A DNA stretch of 64,000 bases from JACVRU01 sp040902725 (GTDB lineage Bacteria > Actinomycetota > Thermoleophilia > Gaiellales > Gaiellaceae): the NCBI GenBank assembly GCA_040902725.1, contig JBBDWU010000028.1:62001-126000 (forward strand), given 5' to 3'. This document shows positions 50,154 to 58,530 of this stretch, piece after piece. The position numbers and the translations under genes are program-made. The notes below the pieces were generated by a model. That model had not been told where the DNA came from, searched no databases, and saw only the letters and a program-made list of their open reading frames with translations. The number at the start of each line of letters is the position of its first letter. Positions within the stretch are counted from its first letter, which is position 1.

Positions 50154-50390
50154 CTAGCGCTCGCGGATCGGCTCGCGCCGGTCGGGCACCCGGTACCCGT
50201 GGGCGTGGCAGAGCTGGCCGGGCGAGTCTTCGGTTAGCGCGTCGCAGTAGCCCTTGCCGTAGGCCGCCCGCATGAACGCGGCCATCACGTCGAGGTTCCA
50301 CTCGCCGACGTCGCAGGCCTCGCGCCAGAGGTCGGCGAGCCGCAGGTCGATGTCGAGCTCGAGCAGGTCGATGCGGGAGGGTTCGGGCAT
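50154..50390 (-). CDS. Small protein of unknown function
   Basis: 78 residues starting MPEPSRIDLLELDIDLRLAD. Helical, with WREACDVGEWNLDVMAAFMR and AYGKGYCDALTEDSPGQLCH; three cysteines and several histidines in the second half might bind metal or haem. It lies 17 bp ahead of ccmE in the same direction, which hints at a role in cytochrome maturation. No family recognised. Confidence 0.55.
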   Translation of the reverse strand: MPEPSRIDLLELDIDLRLADLWREACDVGEWNLDVMAAFMRAAYGKGYCDALTEDSPGQLCHAHGYRVPDRREPIRER

Positions 50391-50438
50391 ATCGGTTCCA
50401 AAGCGTAGGAAAGGCGTCGGACGACATACTCGGAGGCG

Positions 50439-51392
50439 ATGAAGAGCGCTTTCATCCTCGGCGGAACCGGGCAGATCGGCACTGCGACGGCGAAGTCCCT
50501 GCGGGACGCGGGCTGGGAGGTCACGACCGCTGCGCGCAACGGCGGCGACGTCCGCATCGACCGCAAGGAGGGCCTCGACCTCCCCGGCGAGTACGACGCG
50601 CTCGTCGACTGCATTGCCTTCACGGCCGACGACGGTGCGCAGCTGCTCGGCCTCGCGGGGCGCGTCGGCTCGCTGGTCGTCGTCTCGAGCGCCTCGGTCT
50701 ACGCCGACGACGACGGCTGGACGCTGGACGAGGCCGGCGACAACGGCTTCCCCGAGTTCCCGGACCCGATCCCCGAGACCCAGCGGACGATCGAGCCGGG
50801 CGACGCGAACTACTCGACCCGGAAGCGGGCGCTCGAGCTGGCGCTGCTCGAGCAGGACGCGGTGCCGGCGACGATCGTCCGCCCCTGCGCGATCCACGGC
50901 CCCCATTCGAAGAGCCACGTGCGCGAGTGGTACTTCGTCAAACGCGCCGACGACCGCCGGCCATTCGTGCTGCTCGCGCACAACGGCGACTCGCGGTTCC
51001 ACACGACCTCGACCCCGAATCTCGCGGAGCTGATCCGGCTCGCCTGCGAGCAGCCTGGCTCGCGCGCCTTCAACGGCGGCGATCCCGACCCGCCGACGAC
51101 TGCGGAGATCTCGCGCACCATCGCCGAGCTCACCGGCCACGAGCGCATCGAGTACCTCCTGCCCGACGCGCCGGAGGCCGCTCGCAACCCGTGGGCCGTC
51201 CCGCGCCCGCTCGTCGTCTCGATGGAGGCGGCGGAGCGAGAGCTCGGCTACCGCCCCGTCACCACGTACCCCGAGGCGGTCTCCGACACCGTCGCCTGGC
51301 TGCTGGACGAGCGGCCGCCGCTCGACGAGTACATGGCGACGATGTTCGACTACGAGGCCGAGGACGAGTTCGTGCGCACGCTGAAGAAGTGA
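50439..51392 (+). CDS. NAD(P)-dependent epimerase/dehydratase (extended SDR)
   Basis: 317 residues. Rossmann motif FILGGTGQIGTATAKSL (5-21), SSASVY and YSTRKRALELALL as the active-site YxxxK, and IVRPCAIHGP. Extended SDR proteins act on nucleotide sugars or related substrates; which one is unknown. ATG 50439 with GGAGG just upstream. GTGA overlap with the next gene suggests a linked pathway acting on a sugar. Confidence 0.85.
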   Translation: MKSAFILGGTGQIGTATAKSLRDAGWEVTTAARNGGDVRIDRKEGLDLPGEYDALVDCIAFTADDGAQLLGLAGRVGSLVVVSSASVYADDDGWTLDEAGDNGFPEFPDPIPETQRTIEPGDANYSTRKRALELALLEQDAVPATIVRPCAIHGPHSKSHVREWYFVKRADDRRPFVLLAHNGDSRFHTTSTPNLAELIRLACEQPGSRAFNGGDPDPPTTAEISRTIAELTGHERIEYLLPDAPEAARNPWAVPRPLVVSMEAAERELGYRPVTTYPEAVSDTVAWLLDERPPLDEYMATMFDYEAEDEFVRTLKK

Positions 51393-52210
51393 GCACGATC
51401 AAGTTCGGCCCGCCGCGCGTCCCCTCGCGGGAGAGCCCGGAGCAGGCGGTCGAGCTGCTGCTCGCGTCGGGCTACACCGCCTGCGAGATCGACTTCGAGA
51501 GCGGCTTCTGGATGGACTACGAGTGGGCCGGGCGGCTCGGCGAGCTTGCCCGCGAGCAAGGGATCGCGCTCTCCGTGCACGCACCGCTGTTCGGGTTCAT
51601 GGGCCACCTGGAGGCCTCGGGCCGCAAGTTCTCCTCTGCGGTCGGCGCGCTCGACCGGAGCTCCGGCATCGCCGCGGCCTCCGGCGCCGAGCTCGTCGTC
51701 CTCCACCCGGGCTTCCTGCTCGGCCGGACGCGCGAGGACGCGATCGACTCGGTCTGCGAGCAGCTCGGGACGCTGCGCGAGCGGCTCGAGGCGAAGGGGC
51801 GGGGAGTCCCGTTCGGGATCGAGGTGATGGGGCGCGTCCGGGACCTCGGCTCGGCGGACGACTGCATCGAGATCGCCAGGCGGCTCGACTGGGTGCGCCC
51901 GGTGCTCGACTTCGCGCACATGCACGCGACGAGCGACGGCGCCTTCACCGACGTCGAGGCGTTCGCCGCCGTGCTGGAGGCCGCGGACGAGGTGCTGGCG
52001 CCCGGTTCGCCGTTCCACATCCACTTCTCCGACATCGCCTACGCGAACCGCAACGAGACGAAGCACCTGCCCTACGGCGAGGGGACGCTGCGCGCCGAGC
52101 CCTTGGGGGAGGCGCTCGGCCGCTTCGAGCGGCCCGCGACCGTGATCAGCGAGGCGCCCGACCAGGAGTCACATCAGGCGATCCGCGCCGCGCTCTTGGC
52201 GTCAGCGTGA
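51389..52210 (+). CDS. Xylose-isomerase-like TIM barrel / AP-endonuclease-family-2 protein
   Basis: 273 residues of the AP_endonuc_2 barrel: ASGYTACEIDFESGFW, LSVHAPLFGFMGHL, LVVLHPGFLLGRTRE, PFGIEVMGRV, LDFAHMHATSDG and FHIHFSDIAYANRN supply the His/Asp/Glu metal ligands in the order seen in endonuclease IV and sugar isomerases. HAP and HPG favour endonuclease-IV-like, but the SDR context favours a sugar-phosphate isomerase. GTG start overlapping the SDR stop (GTGA). Confidence 0.75.
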   Translation: MSTIKFGPPRVPSRESPEQAVELLLASGYTACEIDFESGFWMDYEWAGRLGELAREQGIALSVHAPLFGFMGHLEASGRKFSSAVGALDRSSGIAAASGAELVVLHPGFLLGRTREDAIDSVCEQLGTLRERLEAKGRGVPFGIEVMGRVRDLGSADDCIEIARRLDWVRPVLDFAHMHATSDGAFTDVEAFAAVLEAADEVLAPGSPFHIHFSDIAYANRNETKHLPYGEGTLRAEPLGEALGRFERPATVISEAPDQESHQAIRAALLASA

Positions 52211-52218
52211 TCGTGATA

Positions 52219-52294
52219 GCGGGTCGACCGGTCAGCGCAGACGGCCCGCCGGCCTAGCCGGCGTGCCTGATGTCGGCGCCGCGAGCGGCGCCTT
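52219..52294 (-). repeat. 76-nt two-hairpin structured element, copy B
   Basis: Minus-strand counterpart of the element at 28414-28489, the same length and centred on the same loop position. Hairpin I is GGCGCCGCTCGCGGCGCC (52292-52275). Hairpin II has CGCCGGC and GCCGGCG arms around TAG (52263-52247), with three further outer pairs. The tail contains GACCGGTCGACCCGC. The last 20 or so codons of the cyclase-ATPase gene lie inside this copy, so its C-terminal residues are encoded by the repeat. Confidence 0.8.
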
Positions 52295-55228
52295 GGGGTC
52301 GGGCTGACCCCAGGTCACGTCGGGGAAGTCCGCGGCCAGCTCCGCCTCGATGGCCGCCGCCTCCTCGTCGCGCCCGACCTTCGCGAGCACGCCGGAGAGC
52401 GCGCGCAGCACCTCGTATCGCGTGTAGACGAAGTCGGTCTCGGAGACGACGTCGAGCGCCTCCCGCAGCAGCTTCTCCGCCTCGTCGTCCTTGCCCTGCG
52501 CCGAGCGGACGATTGCCAGCGCCATGCGCGTCGTCGAGCGGGAGGTCTGGTCCTGCGGCCCGACAGTCTTGCGCGCCTCCAGCGCGACCCGCTCGGCCTC
52601 CTCGAGCCTGCCCTGGGCGACGAGCAGCTGCGCGAGGCTCCGCTGGCTCTCGCAGAGGGTGCCGCGGTCCTCGAGCGGCTTCAGGATCCGGATCGAGTCG
52701 CGGAAGTGGCGCTCGCTCCGCTCGAGGTCACCGAGCCGCCAGGCGAGCCAGCCCAGCCCGAGCAGCGCGCGAGCGAGCGAGATTCCGGCGCCTGCCTCCT
52801 CGTAGAGCGCCCGCGCATCCTCGAAGGCCTGCTCGGCGTCCTCGAGGTCGCCCTTCATCGAGAGCAGCCGGCCGCGCGAGGCGAGAGCGTGCGCCCGCGC
52901 CTCGATCGAGCCCGACTCCTCGGCCAGCTCGCACGCGCGGGCGACGAGCGGCTCGGCCTCGGCGATCTCCATCCGCGCCACGAAGATCGAGGCGAGGTGC
53001 TGGACGGCCGTGCTCTCGAGGTCCTTACGCCCGCCCTCGCGTGCGACCGCGACCGCCTCCTTGGTGAAGCGCGTGTCCTCGGCAAGGCTGCCCTCGGCCC
53101 AGTCGGTGCGGCCGCGGATCATCAGCGCGTCGAAGCGGCCCGACACGTCGTCGGCCGGAAGCACGGCCAGCGCCTGCTCGGCCAGCTCGCGCGCGCGCGC
53201 GGAGTCGGCGTCGCGGCCGAGCGCGACGTCCGCAAGCGCGTTGAGCGACCGGCCCTCGAGCTCCGCGTTCCCGGCCTCGCGCGCGGCCGCCAGGACCTCC
53301 TCCATCTCGGAGGCGAGCGCGGGAAAGTCCGCGAGCCGCCAGGCCGCCACGGCGGCGCGATAGCGGCGGTCGAGCGTCGGCTCGAGCTCGACCGAGCGCA
53401 ACAGGAGCTTGCGGGCCGACTGGTTCGCCTCGCGCGCGAGCGCGCGCTTCCCCGCGGCCTCGAGCGCCTCCGCGGCCTCGTGCGCCAGCTCGGCCGGCGC
53501 CTTCCCGTCCAGCTCGGCCAGGAGCTGCGCCGCCTGGTCGAGGTGGTAGGCGCGAATCTCGAGCAGCTCCTCCCCGGCCCGCTCCTTCAGCCAGCCCGCA
53601 AAGCTGCGATGCAGGCCGGCGCGCGCCTCCTTCGGCACGCCCGAGTACGCGACCTCGCGGATGAGGACGTGCTTGAAGCGGAAGGCCTGTTCGCCCGTGA
53701 TCGTCGACCGCTCCTCCGGGAGCACGAACTCGCGCCGGTGCAGCTCGTCGAGCTGCTCGTCGACGCCGTCCTCGGGGGAGATGCTCGCCAGGGCGCCACG
53801 CCAGAAGAGCCGGCCGATGACGGAGGCGCGCTGGAGCGTCGCCTTCGCGGGCGCCGGCAGCCGGTCGATGCGGGCCGCGATCAGGGCCTGGAGCGTGTCG
53901 GGGATCCGCGCCCGGCCGTCGCCGCCCTCGGCGAGCATCCGGATCGTCTCCTCGACGAAGAGCGGGTTCCCCTCGGCGACGCGGAGGATCTCCTCCCGGG
54001 TCTCGGGCTCGAGCTCGGTCTCGGCGAGCAGCGAGTCGGTGAGCTCCTCGCTCTCGGCGCGGACCAGCGGCTCGAGCTCGATGCTCGTCGCGCGCATCCT
54101 TCCGCCTCCCCACTCGGGGTGGACGTCGAGCAGCTCCGGCCGCGCGAGGCACACGATCAACAGCGGCGCCTCGCGCACCCAGGAGGCGAGGTGCTCGATC
54201 AGCTCGAGCAGCGGCTCCTCGGACCAGTGGATGTCCTCGAAGACGAGCACCAGCGGCTGGGCGTGTGCCAGCTGCTGCGCCCACTCCCGGGCCGCCCAGG
54301 AGATCTCCTGAGGCGTCGACTGGCGCTCGACGGCCTCGAGGACGCCGACGGCGAGGCCGATCAGGTCGGCGACCGCCTCGTCCTCGCAGCACTCGCGGAG
54401 CTTCCGGTAGGCCTCCTCGACCGGGTCGTCGTCGGCGATCCCCGCTGCCACCTTGACCATCTCAGCCAGCGGCCAGTACGTGATGCCCTCGCCGTACGGC
54501 AGGCAGCGGCCGCTGAGGACGGTCGCGCCCTCGAGGGCGGCGACGAACTCGTGCGCGAGCCGGCTCTTGCCGACGCCGGGGTCGCCGTAGATCGTGAACA
54601 GGTGGGCGCGCGAGGCGCGGAGCGTGCGCTCCCAGTTCGACGTCAGCAACTCCAGCTCGGACTCGCGGCCGACGAAGACGCCCGAGAGCTTGGGGAACGG
54701 CCGCGGGTCGTCGGCGACCGCGACCACGCGCCTGACGGTCAGGTCGCCGCCGAAGCCCGGGAGGGCGTGATGCCCGTCTTCGGTGAACTCGACCGCCGGC
54801 CCGGCGAGGCGGTACGCGCCGGGGCCGACCAGAATCTCGTTCGGCCCGGCTGCCTGCTGGAGTCGCGCCGCGACGTTGACGGCCTCGCCCGTGGCGAAGG
54901 TCTCGTCCGTCTCGTCAGCGAGCACCTCGCCGGCTTCGACCCCGATCCGGGCCTCGAGCCCCAGCTCCTCGACCGCGCCGAGGATCGCGAGCGCCGCGCG
55001 GATCGCGCGCTCGGCGTCGTCCTCGTGCGAACGCGGGATCCCGAAGGCGGCCATGACCGCGTCGCCGGCGAACTTCTCGACCGTCCCGCCGTGGTGCTCG
55101 ATGCATGCGGCGGCGCGCTCGAAGAAGGTCGTGACCCGACGGCGGACGACCTCCGGATCGGCGCCCCTGACGAGCGCCGTCGAGTCCACGAGATCGACGA
55201 AAAGGACGGTTGCGAGCTTCCGCTCCAC
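52232..55228 (-). CDS. Class III adenylate/guanylate cyclase fused to AAA-type ATPase and TPR region
   Basis: 998-residue cytoplasmic signalling protein. Residues 1-175 form a cyclase domain with metal Asp12 (LFVDLVDST) and Asp56 (FAGDAVMAAFG) and transition-state Asn118/Arg122 (GEAVNVAARLQ). Residues 185-500 are a STAND-like ATPase (GDPGVGKS 215-222; VLVFEDIHW). The rest is helical TPR-like repeats (AEGSLAEDTRFTKEAVAVAR, EDAEQAFEDARALYEEAGAG). Such proteins couple ATP hydrolysis and ligand binding to cyclic nucleotide output. GTG start. The final about 20 residues (from KAPLAAP) are encoded by the repeat element. Confidence 0.9.
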   Translation of the reverse strand: MERKLATVLFVDLVDSTALVRGADPEVVRRRVTTFFERAAACIEHHGGTVEKFAGDAVMAAFGIPRSHEDDAERAIRAALAILGAVEELGLEARIGVEAGEVLADETDETFATGEAVNVAARLQQAAGPNEILVGPGAYRLAGPAVEFTEDGHHALPGFGGDLTVRRVVAVADDPRPFPKLSGVFVGRESELELLTSNWERTLRASRAHLFTIYGDPGVGKSRLAHEFVAALEGATVLSGRCLPYGEGITYWPLAEMVKVAAGIADDDPVEEAYRKLRECCEDEAVADLIGLAVGVLEAVERQSTPQEISWAAREWAQQLAHAQPLVLVFEDIHWSEEPLLELIEHLASWVREAPLLIVCLARPELLDVHPEWGGGRMRATSIELEPLVRAESEELTDSLLAETELEPETREEILRVAEGNPLFVEETIRMLAEGGDGRARIPDTLQALIAARIDRLPAPAKATLQRASVIGRLFWRGALASISPEDGVDEQLDELHRREFVLPEERSTITGEQAFRFKHVLIREVAYSGVPKEARAGLHRSFAGWLKERAGEELLEIRAYHLDQAAQLLAELDGKAPAELAHEAAEALEAAGKRALAREANQSARKLLLRSVELEPTLDRRYRAAVAAWRLADFPALASEMEEVLAAAREAGNAELEGRSLNALADVALGRDADSARARELAEQALAVLPADDVSGRFDALMIRGRTDWAEGSLAEDTRFTKEAVAVAREGGRKDLESTAVQHLASIFVARMEIAEAEPLVARACELAEESGSIEARAHALASRGRLLSMKGDLEDAEQAFEDARALYEEAGAGISLARALLGLGWLAWRLGDLERSERHFRDSIRILKPLEDRGTLCESQRSLAQLLVAQGRLEEAERVALEARKTVGPQDQTSRSTTRMALAIVRSAQGKDDEAEKLLREALDVVSETDFVYTRYEVLRALSGVLAKVGRDEEAAAIEAELAADFPDVTWGQPDPKAPLAAPTSGTPARPAGRLR

Positions 55229-55265
55229 ACCGTCAGTGTACGGACGGGTCCCATAGCATCACCAC

Positions 55266-56606
55266 GTGCTCGATCCCAGCGTCTTCAAGGCCTACGACGT
55301 GCGCGGCGTCTACCCCGACGAGCTCGACGAGGAGGGCGCCTACCGGATCGGGCGGGCCTACGTGGAGGAGTTCGAGCCGCGCGCGATCGCGGTAGGCCGC
55401 GACATGCGCGTGTCCGCGCCGGCCATGGCCCGCGCCGTCGCGGAGGGGGCCGCCGACGGCGGCGCCGACGTCGTCGACATCGGGATGGTCGGCACCGAGA
55501 TGCTGTATTTCGCCGTCGGCGAGCTCGGCCTCGACGGCGGCGTCTGCGTGACGGCCTCCCACAACCCGAAGCAGTTCACGGGCATGAAGATCGTGCGCCG
55601 CGGCGCGCTGCCCGTGGGCGGCGACTCGGGCCTCCAGGAGGTGAAGGCGCGCGCGCTCGGCGACCTCGGGGAGCGCGAGGGACGCGGCGAGGTGCGAGCG
55701 GAGAACATCTGGCCGGCCTACCGCGAGCGGGTTCTGTCGTTCGTCGAGGTCGAGGCGATCAAGCCGCTACGCGTCGTGATCGACGCTGCGAACGGCATGG
55801 CGGGGGCGATGCTGACGCCGGTGCTCGAGCGCCTCCCGATCGACGCGCGCACCTTCTTCTTCGAGCCCGACGGCACCTTCCCCAACCACGAGCCGAACCC
55901 GCTGCTGCCGGAGAACCGCGAGTTCATCGTCGCCAGGACGCTCGAGGAGAGCGCCGACCTCGGCGTCGCCTTCGACGGCGACGGCGACCGCTGCTTCTTC
56001 GTCGACGACAGCGGCGAGTTCGTCCCCGGCGACTTCGTCACCGCCCTGCTCGCCGAGTCGATCCTGGCGAAGGAGCCCGGCGGGAAGATCATCTACGACG
56101 TGCGCGCCAGCTGGGCCGTGCCGGACACGATCGAGGCCGCCGGCGGCGTCGCGCTCGTCAACCGCGTCGGCCACGCGTTCATCAAGCACCGCATGCGCAA
56201 GGAGGAGGCCGTCTTCGGCGGCGAGGTATCCGGGCACTACTACTTCCGCGACTTCTCGCAGGCCGACTCGGGCGTCATCCCCTTCTTGCTGATGCTCGAG
56301 CTGATCTCGAAGCGCGGCCGGAAGCTGTCCGAGATCCTGAAGCCGTACCGCGAGCGCTACTTCATCTCCGGCGAGCTCAACACGCCCGTCGCCGACGTGC
56401 CGCTGAAGCTCCAGGAGCTGAAGGAGCGCTTCGGGCCGCAGGGGACGGTCGACCACCTGGACGGCGTCTCCGTGCTCGCGGAGGACTGGCACTTCAACGT
56501 GCGGCCGTCCAACACCGAGTCGCTGCTGCGGCTGAACCTCGAGGCGCGCTCGCAGGAGCTGATGGAGCGGAAGCGCGACGAGGTGCTGGCGGTCATCCGG
56601 TCGTGA
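55266..56606 (+). CDS. Phosphomannomutase/phosphoglucomutase
   Basis: 446-residue alpha-D-phosphohexomutase: FKAYDVRGVYPDEL (7-20), phospho-serine loop VTASHNP (Ser98), metal loop DGDGDR (237-242), sugar-binding GGEVSGHYYF and phosphate-binding RPSNTES. The family isomerises hexose 1- and 6-phosphates for cell-surface polysaccharide synthesis. GTG at 55266. Overlaps the next gene by GTGA; divergent from the cyclase-ATPase gene. Confidence 0.95.
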   Translation: MLDPSVFKAYDVRGVYPDELDEEGAYRIGRAYVEEFEPRAIAVGRDMRVSAPAMARAVAEGAADGGADVVDIGMVGTEMLYFAVGELGLDGGVCVTASHNPKQFTGMKIVRRGALPVGGDSGLQEVKARALGDLGEREGRGEVRAENIWPAYRERVLSFVEVEAIKPLRVVIDAANGMAGAMLTPVLERLPIDARTFFFEPDGTFPNHEPNPLLPENREFIVARTLEESADLGVAFDGDGDRCFFVDDSGEFVPGDFVTALLAESILAKEPGGKIIYDVRASWAVPDTIEAAGGVALVNRVGHAFIKHRMRKEEAVFGGEVSGHYYFRDFSQADSGVIPFLLMLELISKRGRKLSEILKPYRERYFISGELNTPVADVPLKLQELKERFGPQGTVDHLDGVSVLAEDWHFNVRPSNTESLLRLNLEARSQELMERKRDEVLAVIRS

Positions 56607-57544
56607 AGATCGGGGAGCTCGAGCCGGGCCCGCGCGACTCGATCGCGGACGTGGGCGTGCGCGTCGGTCACACGACGCTGATCGAGGGCGACTCCGTGCG
56701 GACAGGCGTCACCGTCGTCGTGCCGCCGGCGCTGCCGCTCTTCGCGGGCGCCCACCGGCTGAACGGCAACGGCGAGCTGACCGGGCTCGAGTGGATCCGC
56801 GAGTCGGGCCTGCTGACGACGCCGGTCGCGCTGACGAACACGCACAGCGTCGGGGTGGTGCGGGACGCGCTCGTCTCCGCGATGGCGGGCAAGGCGGACT
56901 GGAGCCTGCCGGTGGTCGGCGAGACCTGGGACGGGGTGCTCAACGACATCAACGGCTTCCACGTGCGAGCGGAGCACGTGGAGGCGGCGCTCGCCGCCGC
57001 GTCGGAGGACTTCGCGCAGGGGAACGTCGGCGGCGGCACCGGCATGATCTGTCACGGCTTCAAGGGCGGGATCGGGACGGCGTCGCGCCAGGCCGGCGAC
57101 CACGTCGTCGGCGTGCTCGTCCAGGCGAACCACGGCCGGCGGTCGCGGCTGCGGATCGACGGCGTTCCCGTGGGCCGGGAGTTCGACGACGTGCCCGTCC
57201 CCGGCGGCTCGATCATCGTGCTGGTGGCCACCGACGCGCCGCTGCTGCCGCATCAGTGCGAGCGGGTCGCGCAGCGGGCTGCGCTGGGTATAGCGCGCAC
57301 CGGTGGTGCCGGCGAGAACTCGAGCGGCGACCTGATCCTCTGCTTCTCGACGCAGACCGTCGGCGAGACGGTGCGGATGCTCCCGAACGAGGCGATCGAC
57401 CCGGTCTTCTACGCCGCGATCGAGGCGACGGAGGCAGCGATCGTCGGCGCCCTGCTCGCCGCGGAGACGATGACCGGCTCCGGCACCACCGTCCACGCCA
57501 TCGACCGCGACGCGCTCGCCGCGGCACAGGAGCGGTACTCATGA
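56603..57544 (+). CDS. P1-family (DmpA-like) aminopeptidase
   Basis: 313-residue Ntn-hydrolase of the DmpA/BapA family. Hallmarks are DVGVRVGHTTL, VALTNTHSVGVVRDAL, GNVGGGTGMICHGFKGGIGT and LILCFSTQ. In this family the chain cleaves itself before the nucleophile (Ser or Thr after IG); the Gly-Thr at GGIGT is the candidate site. It would release N-terminal residues, possibly D- or beta-amino acids. GTG start overlaps the mutase stop, ATGA overlap with the thioesterase. Confidence 0.9.
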   Translation: MKIGELEPGPRDSIADVGVRVGHTTLIEGDSVRTGVTVVVPPALPLFAGAHRLNGNGELTGLEWIRESGLLTTPVALTNTHSVGVVRDALVSAMAGKADWSLPVVGETWDGVLNDINGFHVRAEHVEAALAAASEDFAQGNVGGGTGMICHGFKGGIGTASRQAGDHVVGVLVQANHGRRSRLRIDGVPVGREFDDVPVPGGSIIVLVATDAPLLPHQCERVAQRAALGIARTGGAGENSSGDLILCFSTQTVGETVRMLPNEAIDPVFYAAIEATEAAIVGALLAAETMTGSGTTVHAIDRDALAAAQERYS

Positions 57545-57975
57545 CGCTCGAGCTCGGCCGCGTCACCGACCGCAAGCCGCCGTTCAAGTACTCGGCCCTA
57601 ACGCGCGTCTGGTTCTCCGACACCGACGCGCAGGGGATCGTCTACTACGGCCGGTACCTGCCCTACTTCGACCACGCCCGCACGGAGTACCACCGGCATC
57701 TGGGCCGGGTGGAGATGGGCGGCGAGCTCGTCATGCGGGCAAGCGTGATCGAGTACCACGCGCCGGCGCGCTTCGACGAGCTGCTCGAGGTGTTCGTCCG
57801 GGTCGAGCGCATCGGCCTGACGAGCATCACGTACGACCACGCGGCCTACCGCGTGGACGACGACCTGCTGATGGTGACCGCGAAGCAGACGCTCGTGCTC
57901 GTCGACCTCGACGAGCGGCGGCCGCTGGAGGTGCCGCAAGCCTTCCGCGACCTCATTGCCTCGTTCGAGGGATAG
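57541..57975 (+). CDS. Hot-dog-fold acyl-CoA thioesterase (4HBT/YbgC-like)
   Basis: 144 residues. WFSDTDAQGIVYYGRYLPYF carries the Asp-rich catalytic segment of the 4-hydroxybenzoyl-CoA thioesterase family, and YHAPARFDELLEVFVRVERI the central helix and strand. Hydrolyses an acyl-CoA; substrate unknown. Last of three overlapping plus-strand genes. Confidence 0.88.
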   Translation: MTLELGRVTDRKPPFKYSALTRVWFSDTDAQGIVYYGRYLPYFDHARTEYHRHLGRVEMGGELVMRASVIEYHAPARFDELLEVFVRVERIGLTSITYDHAAYRVDDDLLMVTAKQTLVLVDLDERRPLEVPQAFRDLIASFEG

Positions 57976-58001
57976 CCGCACGGGAAGTCCCTGTCAAAGG
58001 C

Positions 58002-58036
58002 ATCCCTCGATCGAGGGATACATCCCCCAAAAGGGG
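58002..58036. repeat. Two adjacent palindromes between convergent genes
   Basis: ATCCCTCGATCGAGGGAT (58002-58019) is a perfect 18-bp palindrome. Four bases on, CCCC-AAAA-GGGG (58025-58036) forms a second inverted repeat. They lie between the thioesterase gene end (57975) and the secreted protein gene end (58059). They may be a bidirectional terminator or a protein site; neither has a T-run. GAGGGATA also recurs at the thioesterase stop. Confidence 0.55.
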
Positions 58037-58058
58037 TATGCCGAGCGGGGCGGTTAGC

Positions 58059-58487
58059 CTAGGGCCGGCCGACGGTCGCCTTGCAGGCGCCACGGGCCGC
58101 GCAGTAGGCAACGAACAGATCGCGGTAGCCGACGCCCTGCGACTTGTCGGCCTCCCAGCAAAACACATTCGATCCGGCGACGATGAAGCCGTTCGCCGGG
58201 ACCTGGCCGTTGTACTGCGTCTTCCCGGTGCCCTTGTTCTTGGCAACGGTGCCGGTGATCGTGCGGTCGAAGAACGTGTCGTTGTTGCCGTCCTTCGAGG
58301 CGAGCCAGACGTGCGCCGAATACTTCTTGGCGCCCGTGCAGGAAACGTTGACGGTGATCGCGACTCCGGCTCCGCCTGCATTCGCCGTGACGGTCGCTCC
58401 CTTGAAGACGACCTTGGCAGCGCCTGCGGCAGCCGCCCCGGAGACGATCAGCCCGAGCGCGACCAGTAGCACCAACGAACGCCGCAT
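58059..58487 (-). CDS. Small secreted protein of unknown function
   Basis: 142 residues. Signal peptide MRRSLVLLVALGLIVSGAAA and a mature beta-rich domain with four cysteines (VSCTGAKK, FCWEAD, YCAARGAC), which probably form two disulfides. FKGATVTANAGGAGVAITVN reads like a repeat-poor beta sandwich. ATG 58487 chosen at the signal peptide; ATG 58499 is possible. No family recognised. Confidence 0.65.
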   Translation of the reverse strand: MRRSLVLLVALGLIVSGAAAAGAAKVVFKGATVTANAGGAGVAITVNVSCTGAKKYSAHVWLASKDGNNDTFFDRTITGTVAKNKGTGKTQYNGQVPANGFIVAGSNVFCWEADKSQGVGYRDLFVAYCAARGACKATVGRP

Positions 58488-58530
58488 CCCCGCGAACATA
58501 GAACACGAGCGAGAGTCGGTCAATAGGCCG

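Noticed and set aside
52706..57544. A very long open frame on the plus strand opposite the cyclase-ATPase and through the mutase region
   Set aside because: High GC makes antisense frames open for thousands of bases. Its product is low-complexity Arg/Gly/Ala/Glu-rich with no motif. The genes on the other frames have complete motifs; only the P1-peptidase part at its end (56603-57544) is real.
58002..58036. The double palindrome as a third copy of the 76-nt element
   Set aside because: The sequences and spacing do not match; a separate feature.
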